Shown: piece after piece, positions 21,576-35,442 of the stretch
Position numbering within the stretch: position 1 is the stretch's first letter
How the letters are laid out: each line of letters begins with the position of its first letter
Assembly: GCF_047675955.1 (NCBI RefSeq)
Contig: NC_132904.1
Span: 62,429,435 to 62,493,434, forward strand
Length of the DNA: 64,000 bases
Direction of reading: 5' to 3'
DNA from: Chlorocebus sabaeus
Lineage: Eukaryota; Chordata; Mammalia; Primates; Cercopithecidae
Translations under genes and position numbers: made by a program
Notes under the pieces: model-generated
Seen by the model: only the letters and a program-made list of their open reading frames with translations
Told to the model about the DNA's origin: nothing
Database searches by the model: none

Positions 21576-24500
21576 TTGTGGAATTGGCACAGGGATATTT
21601 GGAAGCCCATAGAGGGCTATGGTGAAAAAGGAAATATCTTCCGTTCAAAACTGGAAAGAAGCTTTCTGAGAAACTGCTCTGTGTTCAGTTAGTTCATCTC
21701 ACAGAGTTACATCTTTCCCTTCAAGAAGCCTTTCGCCACGGCTGTTCTTGTGGGACTGGCAAAGGGATATTTGGAAGCCCATAGAGGGCTATGGAGAAAA
21801 AGGAAATATCTTCCGTTCAAAACTGGAAAGAAGCTTTCTGAGAAACTGCTCTGTGTCCTGTTAGTTCATCTCACAGAGTTACATCTTTCCCTTCAAGAAG
21901 CCTTTCGCTAAGACTGTTCTTGTGGAATTGGCTAATGGATATTTGGAAGCCCATAGAGGGCTATGGTGAAAAAGGAAATATCTTCCGTTCAAAACTGGAA
22001 AGAAGTTTTCTGAGAAACTGCACTGTGTTGTGTTAGTTCATCCCACAGAGTTACATCTTTCCCTTCAAGAAGCCTTTCGCCAAGGCTGTTATTGTGGAAT
22101 GGGCAAAGGGGTATTTGGAAGCCCATAGAGGGCTATGGTGAAACAGGAAATATCTTCCGTTCAAAACTGGAAAGAAGCTTTCTGAGAAACTGCTCTGTGT
22201 TCAGTTACTTCATCTCACAGAGTTACATCTTTCCCTTCAAGAAGCCTTTCGCTAAGGCTGTTCTTGTGGAACTGGCAAAGGGATATTTGGAAGCCCATAG
22301 AAGGCTATGGTGAAAAAGGAAATATCTTCCGTTCAAAACTGGAAAGAAGCTTTCTGAGAAACTGCTCTGTGTTCTCTGAATTCATCCCACAGAGTTACAT
22401 CTTTCCGTTCAAGAAGCCTTTCGCTAAGGCTGTTCTTGTGGAATTGGCAAAGGGATATTTGGAAGCCCATAGAGGGCTATGGTCAAAAAGGAAATATCTT
22501 CCGTTCAAAACTGGAAAGAAGCTTTCTGAGAAACTGCTCTGTGTTCTGTTAGTTCATCTCACAGAGTTACTCTTTCCGTTCAAGAAGCCTTTCGCTAAAG
22601 CTGTTCTTGTGGAACTGGCAAAGGGATATTTGGAAGCCCATAGAGGGCTATGGTGAAAAAGGGAATATCTTCCATTCAAAACTGGAAAGAAGCTTTCTGA
22701 GAAACTGCTCTGTGTTCTGTTAGTTCATCTCACAGAGATACATCTTTCCCTTCAAGAAGCCTTTCGCTAAGGCTTTTCTTGTGGAATTGGCAAAGGGATA
22801 TTTGGAATCCCATAGAGGGCTATGGTGAAAAAGGAAATATCTTCCGTTCAAAACTGGAAAGAAGCTTTCTGAGAAACGGCTCTGTGTTCTCTGAATTCAT
22901 CTCACAGAGTTACATCTTTCCCTTCAAGAAGCCTTTCGCTAAGGCTGTTCTTGTGGAACTGGCAAAGGGATATTTGGAAGCCCATGGAGGGCTATGGTGA
23001 AAAAGGAAAAATCTTCCGTTCAAAACTGGAAAGAAGCTTTCTGAGAAAGTGCTCTGTGTTCAGTTAGTTCATCTCACAGAGTTACATCTTTCCTTTCAAG
23101 AAGCCTTTCGCTAAGGCTGTTCTTGTGGAACTGGCAAAGGGATATTTGGAAGCCCATAGAGGGCTATGGTGAAAAAGGAAATATCTTCCGTTCAAAACTG
23201 GAAAGAAGCTTTCTGAGAAACTGCTCTGTGTTCTCTGAATTCATCTCACAGAGTTACATCTTTCCCTTCAAGAAGCCTTTCGCTAAGACTGTTCTTGTGG
23301 AATTGGCAAAGGTATATTTGGAAGCCCATAGAGGGCTATGGTGAAAAAGGAAATATCTTCCGTTCAAAACTGGAAAGAAGCTTTCTGAGAAACTGCTCTG
23401 TGTTCAGTTAGTTCATCTCACAGAGTTACATCTTTCCGTTCAAGAAGCCTTTCGCTAAGGCTGTTCTTGTGGGACTGGCAAAGGGATATTTGGAAGCCCA
23501 TAGAGGGCTATGGTGAAAAAGGCAATATCTTCCGTTCAAAACTGGAAAGAAGCTTTCTGAGAAACTGCTCTGTGTCTTGTTAGTTCATCTCACAGAGTTA
23601 CAACTTTCCCTTCAAGAAGCCTTTCGCTAAGGCTGTTCTTGTGGAATTGGCAAAGGGATATTTGGAAGAACATAGAGGGCTATGGTGAAAAAGGAAATAT
23701 CTTCCGTTCAAAACTGGAAAGAAGCTTTCTGAGAAACTGCTCTGTGTTCAGTTAGTTCATCTCACAGAGTTACATCTTTCCCTTCAAGAAGCCATTCGCT
23801 AAGGCTGTTCTTGTGGGACTGTCAAAGGGATATTTGAAAGCCAATAGAGGGCTATGGTGAAAAAGGAAATATCTTCCGTTCAAAACTGGAAAGAAGCTTT
23901 CTGAGAAACTACTCTGTGTCCCGTTAGTTCATCTCACAGAGTTACAGCTTTCCCTTCAAGAAGCCTTTCGCTAAGACTGTTCTTGTGTAATTGGCAAAGG
24001 GATATTTGGAAGCCCATAGAGGGCTATGGTGAAAAAGGAAATATCTTCCGTTCAAAACTGGAAAGAAGCTTTCTGAGAAACTGCACTGTGTTCTGTTACT
24101 TCATCTCACAGAGTTACAACTTTCCCTTCAAGAAGCCTTTCGCCACGGCTGTTCTTGTGGAATGGGCAAAGGGATATTTGGAAGCCCATAGAGGGCTATG
24201 GTGAAAAAGGAAATATCTTCCGTTCAAAACTGGAAAGAAGCTTTCTGAGAAACTGCTCGGTGTTCTGTTATTTCATCTCACAGAGTTACATCTTTCCCTT
24301 CAGGAAGCCTTTCGCTAAGGCCGTTCTTGTGGAACTGGCAAAGGGATATAAGGAAGCCCATAGAGGGCTATGGTGAAAAAGGAAATATCTTCCGTTCAAA
24401 ACTGGAAAGAAGCTTTCTGAGAAACTGCTCTGTGTTCTGTTAGTTCATCTCACAGTGCTACATCTTTCCCTTCAAGAAGCCTTTCGCTAAGGCTGTTCTT

Positions 24501-26498
24501 GTGGAATTGGCAAAGGGATATTTGGAAGCCCATAGAGGGCTTTGGTGAAAAAGGAAATATCTTCCGTTCAAAACTGGAAAGAAGCTTTCTGAGAAACTGC
24601 TCTGTGTTCTTTGAATTCATCTCACAGAGTTACATCTTTCCCTTCAAGAAGCCTTTCGCTAAGGCTGTTCTTGTGGAATTTGCAAAGAGATATTTGGAAG
24701 CGAATAGAGGGCTATGGTGAAAAAGGAAATATCTTCCGTTCAAAACTGGAAAGAAGTTTTCTGAGAAACTGCTCTGTGTTCTGCTAATTCATCTCACAGA
24801 GTTACATCTTTCCGTTCAAGAAGCCTTTCGCTAAATCTGTTCTTGTGGAACTGGCAAAGGGATATTTGGAAGCCCATAGAGGGCTATGGTGAAAAAGGAA
24901 ATATCTTTCCTTCAAAACTGGAAAGAAGCTTTCTGAGAAACTGCTCTGTGTTCTGTTAGTTCCATCTCACAGAGTTACATCTTTCCCTTCAAGAAGCCTT
25001 TCGACACGGCTGTTCTTGTGGAATTGGCACAGGGATATTTGGAAGCCCATAGAGGGCTATGGTGAAAAAGGAAATATCTTCCGTTCAAAACTGGAAAGAA
25101 GCTTTCTGAGAAACTGCTCTGTGTTCTCTGAATTCATCTCACAGAGTTACATCTTTCCCTTCAAGAAGCCTTTCGCTAAGACTGTTCTTGTGGAATTGGC
25201 AAAGGTATATTTGGAAGCCCATAGAGGGCTATGGTGAAAAAGGAAATATCTTCCGTTCAAAACTGGAAAGAAGCTTTCTGAGAAACTGCTCTGTGTCCTG
25301 TTAGTTCATCTCACAGAGTTACAGCTTTCCCTTCAAGAAGCCTTTCGCTAAGGCTGTTCTTGTGGAATTGGCAAAGGGATATTTGGAAGAACATAGAGGG
25401 CTATGGTGAAAAAGGAAATATCTTCCGTTCAAAACTGGAAAGAAGCTTTCTGAGAAACTGCTCTGTGTTCAGTTAGTTCATCTCACAGAGTTACATCTTT
25501 CCCTTCAAGAAGCCATTCGCTAAGGCTGTTCTTGTGGGACTGTCAAAGGGATATTTGAAAGCCAATAGAGGGCTATGGTGAAAAAGGAAATATCTTCCGT
25601 TCAAAACTGGAAAGAAGCTTTCTGAGAAACTACTCTGTGTCCCGTTAGTTCATCTCACAGAGTTACAGCTTTCCCTTCAAGAAGCCTTTCGCTAAGACTG
25701 TTCTTGTGTAATTGGCAAAGGGATATTTGGAAGCCCATAGAGGGCTATGGTGAAAAAGGAAATATCTTCCGTTCAAAACTGGAAAGAAGCTTTCTGAGAA
25801 ACTGCTCTGTGTTCTGTTAGTTCATCTGACAGAGTTACATCTTTCCCTTCAAGAAGCCTTTCGCTAAGGCTGTTCTTGTGGAATTGGCAAAGGTATATTT
25901 GGAAGCCCATAGAGGGCTATGGTGAAAAAGGAAATATCTTCCGTTCAAAACTGGAAAGAAGCTTTCTGAGAAACTGCACTGTGTTCTGTTAGTTCATCTC
26001 ACAGAGTTACATCTTTCCCTTCAAGAAGCCTTTCGCCACAGCTGTTCTTGTGGAATGGGCAAAGGGATATTTGGAAGCCCATAGAGGGCTATGGTGAAAA
26101 AGGAAATATCTTCTGTTCAAAACTAGAAAGAAGCTTTCTGAGAAACTGCTCTGTGTTCAGTTAGTTCATCTCACAGAGTTACATCTTTCCATTCAAGAAG
26201 CCTTTCGCTAAGGCTGTTCTTGTGGGACTGGCAAAGGGATATTTGGAAGCCCTTAGAGGGCTATGGAGAAAAAGGAAATATCTTCCGTTCAAAACTGGAA
26301 AGAAGCTTTCTGAGAAACTGCTCTGTGTCCTGTTAGTTCATCTCACAGAGTTACATCTTTCCCTTCAAGAAGCCTTTCGCTAAGGCTGTTCTTTTGGAAG
26401 TGGCAAAGGGATATTTGGAAGCCCATAGAGGGCTATGGTGAAAAAGGAAATGTCTTCCGTTCAAAACTGGAAAGAATCTGTCTGAGAAACTGCTCTCT

Positions 26499-29400
26499 GT
26501 TCAGTTAGTTCATCTCACAGAGTTATATCTTTCCATTCAAGAAGCCTTTCGCTAAGGCTGTTCTTGTGGGACTGGCAAAGGGATATTTGGAAGCCCTTAG
26601 AGGGCTATGGTGAAAAAGGAAATATCTTCCGTTCAAAACTGGAAAGAAGCTTTCTGAGAAACTGCTCTGTGTCCTGGTAATTCATCTCACAGAGTTACAT
26701 CTTTCCCTTCAAGAAGCCTTTCGCTAAGGATGTTCTTTTGGAACTGGCAAAGGGATATTTGGAAGCCCATAGAGGGCTATGGTGAAAAAGGAAATGTCTT
26801 CCGTTCAAAACTGGAAAGAAGCTGTCTGAGAAACTGCTCTGTGTTCAGTTAGTTCATCTCACAGAGTTACATCTTTCCTTTCAAGAAGCCTTTCGCTACG
26901 ACGGTTCTTGTGGAACTGGCAAAGGGATATTTGGAAGCCCATAGAGGGCTATGGTGAAAAAGGAAATATCTTCCGTTCAAAACTGGAAAGAAGCTTTCTG
27001 AGAAACTGCTCTGTGTTCTGTTAGTTCATCTCACAGAGTTACATCTTTCCCTTCAAGAAGCCTTTCGCTAAGGCTGTTCTTGTGGAATTGGCAAAGGGAT
27101 ATTTGGAAGCCCATAGAGGGCTATGGTGAAAAAGGAAATATCTTCCGTTCAAAACTGGAAAGAAGCTTTCTGAGAAACTGCTCTGTGTCCTGTTAGTTCA
27201 TGTCACAGAGTTTCATCTTTCCCTTCAAGAAGCCTTTCGCTAAGGCTGTTCTTTTGGAACTGGCAAAGGGATATTTGGAAGCCCATAGAGGGCTATGGTG
27301 AAAAAGGAAATGTCTTCCGTTCAAAACTGGAAAGAAGCTGTCTGAGAAACTGCTCTGTGTTCAGTTAGTTCATCTCACAGAGTTACATCTTTCCTTTCAA
27401 GAAGCCTTTCGCTAAGACTGTTCTTGTGGAACTGGCAAAGGGATATTTGGAAGCCCATAGAGGGCTATGGTGAAAAAGGAAATATCTTCCGTTCAAAACT
27501 GGAAAGAAGCTTTCTGAGAAACTGCTCTGTGTTCTCTTAAGTCATCTCACAGAGTTACATCTTTCCCTTCAAGAAGCCTTTCGCCACGGCTGTTCTTGTG
27601 GAATGGGCAAAGGGATATTTGGAAGCCCATAGAGGGCTATGGTGAAAAAGGAAATATCTTCCGTTCAAAACTGGAAAGAAGCTTTCTGAGAAACTGCTCG
27701 GTGTTCTGTTATTTCATCTCACAGAGTTACATCTTTCCCTTCAAGAAGCCTTTCGCTAAGGCTGTTCTTGTGGAACTGGCAAAGGTATATAAGGAAGCCC
27801 ATAGAGGGCTATGGTGAAAAAGGAAATATCTTCCGTTCAAAACTGGAAAGAAGCTTTCTGAGAAACTGCTCTGTGTTCTGTTAGTTCATCTCACAGAGTT
27901 ACAGCTTTCCCTTCAAGAAGCCTTTCGCTAAGGCTGTTCTTGTGGAATTGGCAAAGGGATATTTGGAAGCCCATAGAGGGCTTTGGTGAAAAAGGAAATA
28001 TCTTCCGTTCAAAACTGGAAAGAAGCTTTCTGAGAAACTGCTCTGTGTTCAGTTAGTTCATCTCACAGAGTTACATCTTTCCCTTCAAGAAGCCTTTCGC
28101 TAAGGCTGTTCTTGTGGGACTGGCAAAGGGATATTTGGAAGCCCATAGAGGGCTATGGTGAAAAAGGAAATATCTTCCGTTCAAAACTGGAAAGAAGCTT
28201 TCTGAGAAACTGCTCTGTGTCCTGGTAGTTCATCTCACAGAGTTACAGCTTTCCCTTCAAGAAGCCTTTCCCTAAGGCTGTTCTTGTGTAATTGGCAAAG
28301 GGATATTTGGAAGCCCATAGAGGGCTATGGTGAAAAAGGAAATATCTTCCGTTCAAAACTGGAGAGAATCTTTCTGAGAAACTGCTCTGTGTTCTGTTAG
28401 TTCATCTCACAGAGTTACATCTTTCCCTTCAAGAAGCCTTTCGCTAAGGCTGTTCTTGTGGATTGGCAAAGGTATATTTTGGAAGCCCATAGAGGGCTAT
28501 GGTGAAAAAGGAAATATCTTCCGTTCAAAACTGGAAAGAAGCTTTCTGAGAAACTGCTCTGTGTTCTCTTAAGTCATCTCACAGAGTTACATCTTTCCGT
28601 TCAAGAAGCCTTTCGCTAAGGCTGTTCTTGTGGAATTGGCAAAGGGATATTTGGAAGCCCATAGAGGGCTATGGTGAAAAAGGAAATATCTTCCGTTCAA
28701 AACTGGAAAGAAGCTTTCTGAGAAACTGCACTGTGTTCTGTTACTTCATCTCACAGAGTTACATCTTTCCCTTCAAGAAGCCTTTCGCTAAGGCTGTTCT
28801 TGTGGAATGGGCAAAGGGATATTTGGAAGCCCATAGAGGGCTATGGTGAAAAAGGAAATATCTTCCGTTCAAAACTGGAAAGAAGCTTTCTGAGAAACTG
28901 CTCTGTGTTCTCTGAATTCATCTCACAGAGTTACATCTTTCCCTTCAAGAAGCCTTTCACTAAGCCTGTTCTTGTGGAATTGGCAAAGGTATATTTGGAA
29001 GCCCATAGAGGGCTATGGTGAAAAAGGAAATATCTTCCGTTCAAAACTGGAAAGAAGTTTTCTGAGAAAGTGGTCTGTGATCTGTTAATTCATCTCACAG
29101 AGTTACATCTTTCCGTTCAAGAAGCCTTTCGCTAAATCTGTTCTTGTGGAACTGGCAAAGGTATATTTGGAAGCCCATAGAGGGCTATGGTGAAAAAGGA
29201 AATATCTTCCGTTCAAAACTGGAAAGAAGCTTTCTGAGAAACTGCTCTGTGTTCTGTTAGTTCATCTCAGAGAGTTACATCTTTCCCTTCAAGAAGCCTT
29301 TCGCCACGGCTGTTCTTGTGGAATTGGCAAAGGGATATTTGGAAGCCCATAGAGGGCTATGGTGAAAAAGGAAATATCTTCCGTTCAAAACTGGAAAGAA

Positions 29401-30970
29401 GCTTTCTGAGAAACTGCTCTGTGTTCAGTTAGTTCATCTCACAGAGTTACATCTTTCCCTTCAAGAAGCCTTTCGCTAAGGCTGTTCTTGTGGGACTGGC
29501 AAAGGGATATTTGGAAGCCCATAGAGGGCTATGGTGAAAAAGGAAATATCTTCCGTTCAAAACTGGAAAGAAGCTTTCTGAGAAACTGCTCTGTGTTCTC
29601 TGAATTCATCTCACAGAGTTACATCTTTCCCTTCAAGAAGCCTTTCGCCACGGCTGTTCTTGTTTAATTGGCAAAGGGATATTTGGAAGCCCATAGAGGG
29701 CTATGGTGAAAAAGGAAATATCTTCCGTTCAAAACTGGAAAGAACCTTTCTGAGAAACTGCTCTCTGTTCAGTTAGTTCATCTCACAGAGTTACATCTTT
29801 CCCTTCAAGAAGCCTTTCGCTAAGGCTGTTCTTGTGGGACTGGCAAAGGGATATTTGGAAGCCCATAGAAGGCTATGGTGAAAAATTAAATATCTTCCGT
29901 TCAAAACTGGAAAGAAGCTTTCTGAGAAACTGCTCTGTGTCCTGTTAGTTCATCTCACAGAGTTACAGCTTTCCCTTCAAGAAGCCTTTCGCTAAGACTG
30001 TTCTCGTGTAATTGGCAAAGGGATATTTGGAAGCGCATAGAGGGCTATGGTGAAAAAGGAAATATCTTCCGTTCAAAACTGGAAAGAAGCTTTCTGAGAA
30101 ACTGCTCTGTGTTCTGTTAGTTCATCTCACAGAGTTACATCTTTCCCTTCAAGAAGCCTTTCGCTAAGGCTGTTCTTGTGGAATTGGCAAAGGGATATTT
30201 GGAAGCCCCTAGAGGGCTATGGGGAAAAAGGAAATATCTTCCGTTCAAAACTGGAAAGAAGCTTTCTGAGAAACTGCACTGTGTTCTCTGAATTCATCTC
30301 ACAGAGTTACATCTTTCCCTTCAAGAAGCCTTTCGCTAAGGCTGTTCTTGTGGAATTTGCAAAGGGATATTTGGAAGCCCATAGAGGGCTGTGGTGAAAA
30401 AGGAAATAGCTTCCGTTCAAAACTGGAAAGAAGCTTTCTGAGAAACTGCTCTGTATCCTGTTAGTTCATCTCACAGAGTTACAGCTTTCCCTTCAAGAAG
30501 CCTTTCCCTAAGGCTGTTCTTGTGTAATTGGCAAAGGGATATTTAGAAGCACATAGAGGGCTATGGTGAAAAAGGAAATATCTTCCGTTCAAAACTGGAG
30601 AGAATCTTTCTGAGAAACTGCTCTGTGTTCTGTTAGTTCATCTCACAGAGTTACATCTTTCCCTTCAAGAAGCCTTTCGCTAAGGCTGTTCTTGTGGAAT
30701 TGGCAAAGGGATATTTGGAAGCCCTTAGAGGGCTATGGTGAAAAAGGAAATATCTTCCGTTCAAAACTGGAAAGAAGCTTTCTGAGAAACTGCACTGTGT
30801 TCTGTTAGTTCATCTCACAGAGTTATATCTTTCCCTTCAAGAAGCCTTTCGCCACGGCTGTTCTTGTGGAATGGGCAAAGGGATATTTGGAAGCCCATAG
30901 AGGGCTATGGTGAAAAAGGAAATATCTTCTGTTCAAAACTAGAAAGAAGCTTTCTGAGAAACTGCTCTGT
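26499..30970 (+). repeat. 26-monomer HOR, copy 1 (4,472 bp)
   Basis: First of the tandem 26-monomer units, with copy edges set at the point where 26,499 first matches 30,971. Markers seen once per unit include CTACGACGGTTC (26,896), TTCATGTCACAGAGTTTC, CTTAAG monomers, TATATAAGG (27,786), the compensated-indel monomer (28,461), CACTAAGCCTG, GTGGTCTGTGATCTG, AAAAATTAAATATC (about 29,885) and GGGGAAAAAGG (about 30,222). Private differences from the other copies include AAGGATGTTC near 26,727, GGTAATTC near 26,677 and GCCCCTAGAG near 30,205. Confidence 0.85.
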
Positions 30971-33900
30971 GTTCAGTTAGTTCATCTCACAGAGTTACAT
31001 CTTTCCATTCAAGAAGCCTTTCGCTAAGGCTGTTCTTGTGGGACTGGCAAAGGGATATTTGGAAGCCCTTAGAGGGCTATGGTGAAAAAGGAAATATCTT
31101 CCGTTCAAAACTGGAAAGAAGCTTTCTGAGAAACTGCTCTGTGTCCTGGTAGTTCATCTCACAGAGTTACATCTTTCCCTTCAAGAAGCCTTTCGCTAAG
31201 GCTGTTCTTTTGGAACTGGCAAAGGGATATTTGGAAGCCCATAGAGGGCTATGGTGAAAAAGGAAATGTCTTCCGTTCAAAACTGGAAAGAAGCTGTCTG
31301 AGAAACTGCTCTGTGTTCAGTTAGTTCATCTCACAGAGTTACATCTTTACTTTCAAGAAGCCTTTCGCTACGACGGTTCTTGTGGAACTGGCAAAGGGAT
31401 ATTTGGAAGCCCATAGAGGGCTATGGTGAAAAAGGAAATATCTTCCGTTCAAAACTGGAAAGAAGCTTTCTGAGAAACTGCTCTGTGTTCTGTTAGTTCA
31501 TCTCACAGAGTTACATCTTTCCCTTCAAGAAGCCTTTCGCTAAGGCTGTTCTTGTGGAATTGGCAAAGGGATATTTGGAAGCCCATAGAGGGCTATGGTG
31601 AAAAAGGAAATATCTTCCGTTCAAAACTGGAAAGAAGCTTTCTGAGAAACTGCTCTGTGTCCTGTTAGTTCATGTCACAGAGTTTCATCTTTCCCTTCAA
31701 GAAGCCTTTCGCTAAGGCTGTTCTTTTGGAACTGGCAAAGGGATATTTGGAAGCCCATAGAGGGCTATGGTGAAAAAGGAAATGTCTTCCGTTCAAAACT
31801 GGAAAGAAGCTGTCTGAGAAACTGCTCTGTGTTCAGTTAGTTCATCTCACAGAGTTACATCTTTCCTTTCAAGAAGCCTTTCGCTAAGACTGTTCTTGTG
31901 GAACTGGCAAAGGGATATTTGGAAGCCCATAGAGGGCTATGGTGAAAAAGGAAATATCTTCCGTTCAAAACTGGAAACAAGCTTTCTGAGAAACTGCTCT
32001 GTGTTCTCTTAAGTCATCTCACAGAGTTACATCTTTCCCTTCAAGAAGCCTTTCGCCACGGCTGTTCTTGTGGAATGGGCAAAGGGATATTTGGAAGCCC
32101 ATAGAGGGCTATGGTGAAAAAGGAAATATCTTCCGTTCAAAACTGGAAAGAAGCTTTCTGAGAAACTGCTCGGTGTTCTGTTATTTCATCTCACAGAGTT
32201 ACATCTTTCCCTTCAAGAAGCCTTTCGCTAAGGCTGTTCTTGTGGAACTGGCAAAGGTATATAAGGAAGCCCATAGAGGGCTATGGTGAAAAAGGAAATA
32301 TCTTCCGTTCAAAACTGGAAAGAAGCTTTCTGAGAAACTGCTCTGTGTTCTGTTAGTTCATCTCACAGAGTTACAGCTTTCCCTTCAAGAAGCCTTTCGC
32401 TAAGGCTGTTCTTGTGGAATTGGCAAAGGGATATTTGGAAGCCCATAGAGGGCTTTGGTGAAAAAGGAAATATCTTCCGTTCAAAACTGGAAAGAAGCTT
32501 TCTGAGAAACTGCTCTGTGTTCAGTTAGTTCATCTCACAGAGTTACATCTTTCCCTTCAAGAAGCCTTTCGCTAAGGCTGTTCTTGTGGGACTGGCAAAG
32601 GGATATTTGGAAGCCCATAGAGGGCTATGGTGAAAAAGGAAATATCTTCCGTTCAAAACTGGAAAGAAGCTTTCTGAGAAACTGCTCTGTGTCCTGGTAG
32701 TTCATCTCACAGAGTTACAGCTTTCCCTTCAAGAAGCCTTTCCCTAAGGCTGTTCTTGTGTAATTGGCAAAGGGATATTTGGAAGCCCATAGAGGGCTAT
32801 GGTGAAAAAGGAAATATCTTCCGTTCAAAACTGGAGAGAATCTTTCTGAGAAACTGCTCTGTGTTCTGTTAGTTCATCTCACAGAGTTACATCTTTCCCT
32901 TCAAGAAGCCTTTCGCTAAGGCTGTTCTTGTGGATTGGCAAAGGTATATTTTGGAAGCCCATAGAGGGCTATGGTGAAAAAGGAAATATCTTCCGTTCAA
33001 AACTGGAAAGAAGCTTTCTGAGAAACTGCTCTGTGTTCTCTTAAGTCATCTCACAGAGTTACATCTTTCCGTTCAAGAAGCCTTTCGCTAAGGCTGTTCT
33101 TGTGGAATTGGCAAAGGGATATTTGGAAGCCCATAGAGGGCTATGGTGAAAAAGGAAATATCTTCCGTTCAAAACTGGAAAGAAGCTTTCTGAGAAACTG
33201 CACTGTGTTCTGTTACTTCATCTCACAGAGTTACATCTTTCCCTTCAAGAAGCCTTTCGCTAAGGCTGTTCTTGTGGAATGGGCAAAGGGATATTTGGAA
33301 GCCCATAGAGGGCTATGGTGAAAAAGGAAATATCTTCCGTTCAAAACTGGAAAGAAGCTTTCTGAGAAACTGCTCTGTGTTCTCTGAATTCATCTCACAG
33401 AGTTACATCTTTCCCTTCAAGAAGCCTTTCACTAAGCCTGTTCTTGTGGAATTGGCAAAGGTATATTTGGAAGCCCATAGAGGGCTATGGTGAAAAAGGA
33501 AATATCTTCCGTTCAAAACTGGAAAGAAGTTTTCTGAGAAAGTGGTCTGTGATCTGTTAATTCATCTCACAGAGTTACATCTTTCCGTTCAAGAAGCCTT
33601 TCGCTAAATCTGTTCTTGTGGAACTGGCAAAGGTATATTTGGAAGCCCATAGAGGGCTATGGTGAAAAAGGAAATATCTTCCGTTCAAAACTGGAAAGAA
33701 GCTTTCTGAGAAACTGCTCTGTGTTCTGTTAGTTCATCTCAGAGAGTTACATCTTTCCCTTCAAGAAGCCTTTCGCCACGGCTGTTCTTGTGGAATTGGC
33801 AAAGGGATATTTGGAAGCCCATAGAGGGCTATGGTGAAAAAGGAAATATCTTCCGTTCAAAACTGGAAAGAAGCTTTCTGAGAAACTGCTCTGTGTTCAG

Positions 33901-35442
33901 TTAGTTCATCTCACAGAGTTACATCTTTCCCTTCAAGAAGCCTTTCGCTAAGGCTGTTCTTGTGGGACTGGCAAAGGGATATTTGGAAGCCCATAGAGGG
34001 CTATGGTGAAAAAGGAAATATCTTCCGTTCAAAACTGGAAAGAAGCTTTCTGAGAAACTGCTCTGTGTTCTCTGAATTCATCTCACAGAGTTACATCTTT
34101 CCCTTCAAGAAGCCTTTCGCCACGGCTGTTCTTGTTTAATTGGCAAAGGGATATTTGGAAGCCCATAGAGGGCTATGGTGAAAAAGGAAATATCTTCCGT
34201 TCAAAACTGGAAAGAACCTTTCTGAGAAACTGCTCTCTGTTCAGTTAGTTCATCTCACAGAGTTACATCTTTCCCTTCAAGAAGCCTTTCGCTAAGGCTG
34301 TTCTTGTGGGACTGGCAAAGGGATATTTGGAAGCCCATAGAAGGCTATGGTGAAAAATTAAATATCTTCAGTTCAAAACTGGAAAGAAGCTTTCTGAGAA
34401 ACTGCTCTGTGTCCTGTTAGTTCATCTCACAGAGTTACAGCTTTCCCTTCAAGAAGCCTTTCGCTAAGACTGTTCTCGTGTAATTGGCAAAGGGATATTT
34501 GGAAGCGCATAGAGGGCTATGGTGAAAAAGGAAATATCTTCCGTTCAAAACTGGAAAGAAGCTTTCTGAGAAACTGCTCTGTGTTCTGTTAGTTCATCTC
34601 ACAGAGTTACATCTTTCCCTTCAAGAAGCCTTTCGCTAAGGCTGTTCTTGTGGAATTGGCAAAGGGATATTTGGAAGCCCATAGAGGGCTATGGGGAAAA
34701 AGGAAATATCTTCCGTTCAAAACTGGAAAGAAGCTTTCTGAGAAACTGCACTGTGTTCTCTGAATTCATCTCACAGAGTTACATCTTTCCCTTCAAGAAG
34801 CCTTTCGCTAAGGCTGTTCTTGTGGAATTTGCAAAGGGATATTTGGAAGCCCATAGAGGGCTGTGGTGAAAAAGGAAATAGCTTCCGTTCAAAACTGGAA
34901 AGAAGCTTTCTGAGAAACTGCTCTGTATCCTGTTAGTTCATCTCACAGAGTTACAGCTTTCCCTTCAAGAAGCCTTTCCCTAAGGCTGTTCTTGTGTAAT
35001 TGGCAAAGGGATATTTAGAAGCACATAGAGGGCTATGGTGAAAAAGGAAATATCTTCCGTTCAAAACTGGAGAGAATCTTTCTGAGAAACTGCTCTGTGT
35101 TCTGTTAGTTCATCTCACAGAGTTACATCTTTCCCTTCAAGAAGCCTTTCGCTAAGGCTGTTCTTGTGGAATTGGCAAAGGGATATTTGGAAGCCCTTAG
35201 AGGGCTATGGTGAAAAAGGAAATATCTTCCGTTCAAAACTGGAAAGAAGCTTTCTGAGAAACTGCACTGTGTTCTGTTAGTTCATCTCACAGAGTTATAT
35301 CTTTCCCTTCAAGAAGCCTTTCGCCACGGCTGTTCTTGTGGAATGGGCAAAGGGATATTTGGAAGCCCATAGAGGGCTATGGTGAAAAAGGAAATATCTT
35401 CTGTTCAAAACTAGAAAGAAGCTTTCTGAGAAACTGCTCTGT
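30971..35442 (+). repeat. 26-monomer HOR, copy 2 (4,472 bp)
   Basis: All unit markers recur at exactly +4,472 from copy 1: CTACGACGG at 31,368, TATATAAGG at 32,258 and AAAAATTAAATATC near 34,357. Differences from copy 1 are sparse single bases, for example ATCTTTACTTTC near 31,345 (copies 2-4) versus ATCTTTCCTTTC in copy 1, AACTGGAAACAAGC near 31,975, and TCTTCAGTTC near 34,370. Confidence 0.87.

Larger units (their letters stand above)
16418..26498 (+). repeat. Composite segment B1 (~10 kb)
   Basis: A block with its own monomer order. It is rich in TATATAAGG or GATATAAGG monomers, 171-bp monomers with CTGCTCATG or CTGCTCGTG, GCGCATAG monomers with TTTCCCTAAGG and AAAACAGGAAAG, and TTACAACTTTCC monomers. 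Most of it recurs as B2 at 41,700-51,945, about 25.28 kb downstream, sharing very particular variants: CACAGTGCTACATC, AGTTCCATCTC, GTTATTGTGG, GGTGAAACAGG, GGTCAAAAAGG and GGAAGAACATAG. Relative to B3 (52,705 onward), B1 lacks four monomers (688 bp) near 17,449. It passes into the 26-monomer array near 26,498. Confidence 0.75.

Noticed and set aside
22264..22656. A 130-codon open frame
   Set aside because: Two accidents in adjacent monomers create it: GGTCAAAAAGG removes the usual TGA stop near 22,481, and a one-base deletion near 22,570 shifts the frame. The B2 copy, which has an additional 2-bp deletion, does not keep it whole.
26890..26905. CGCTACGACGG as a possible CENP-B box
   Set aside because: TTCGCTACGACGGTT lacks the required A at position 10 and the CGGG in the correct register. 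Only part of the core is present.
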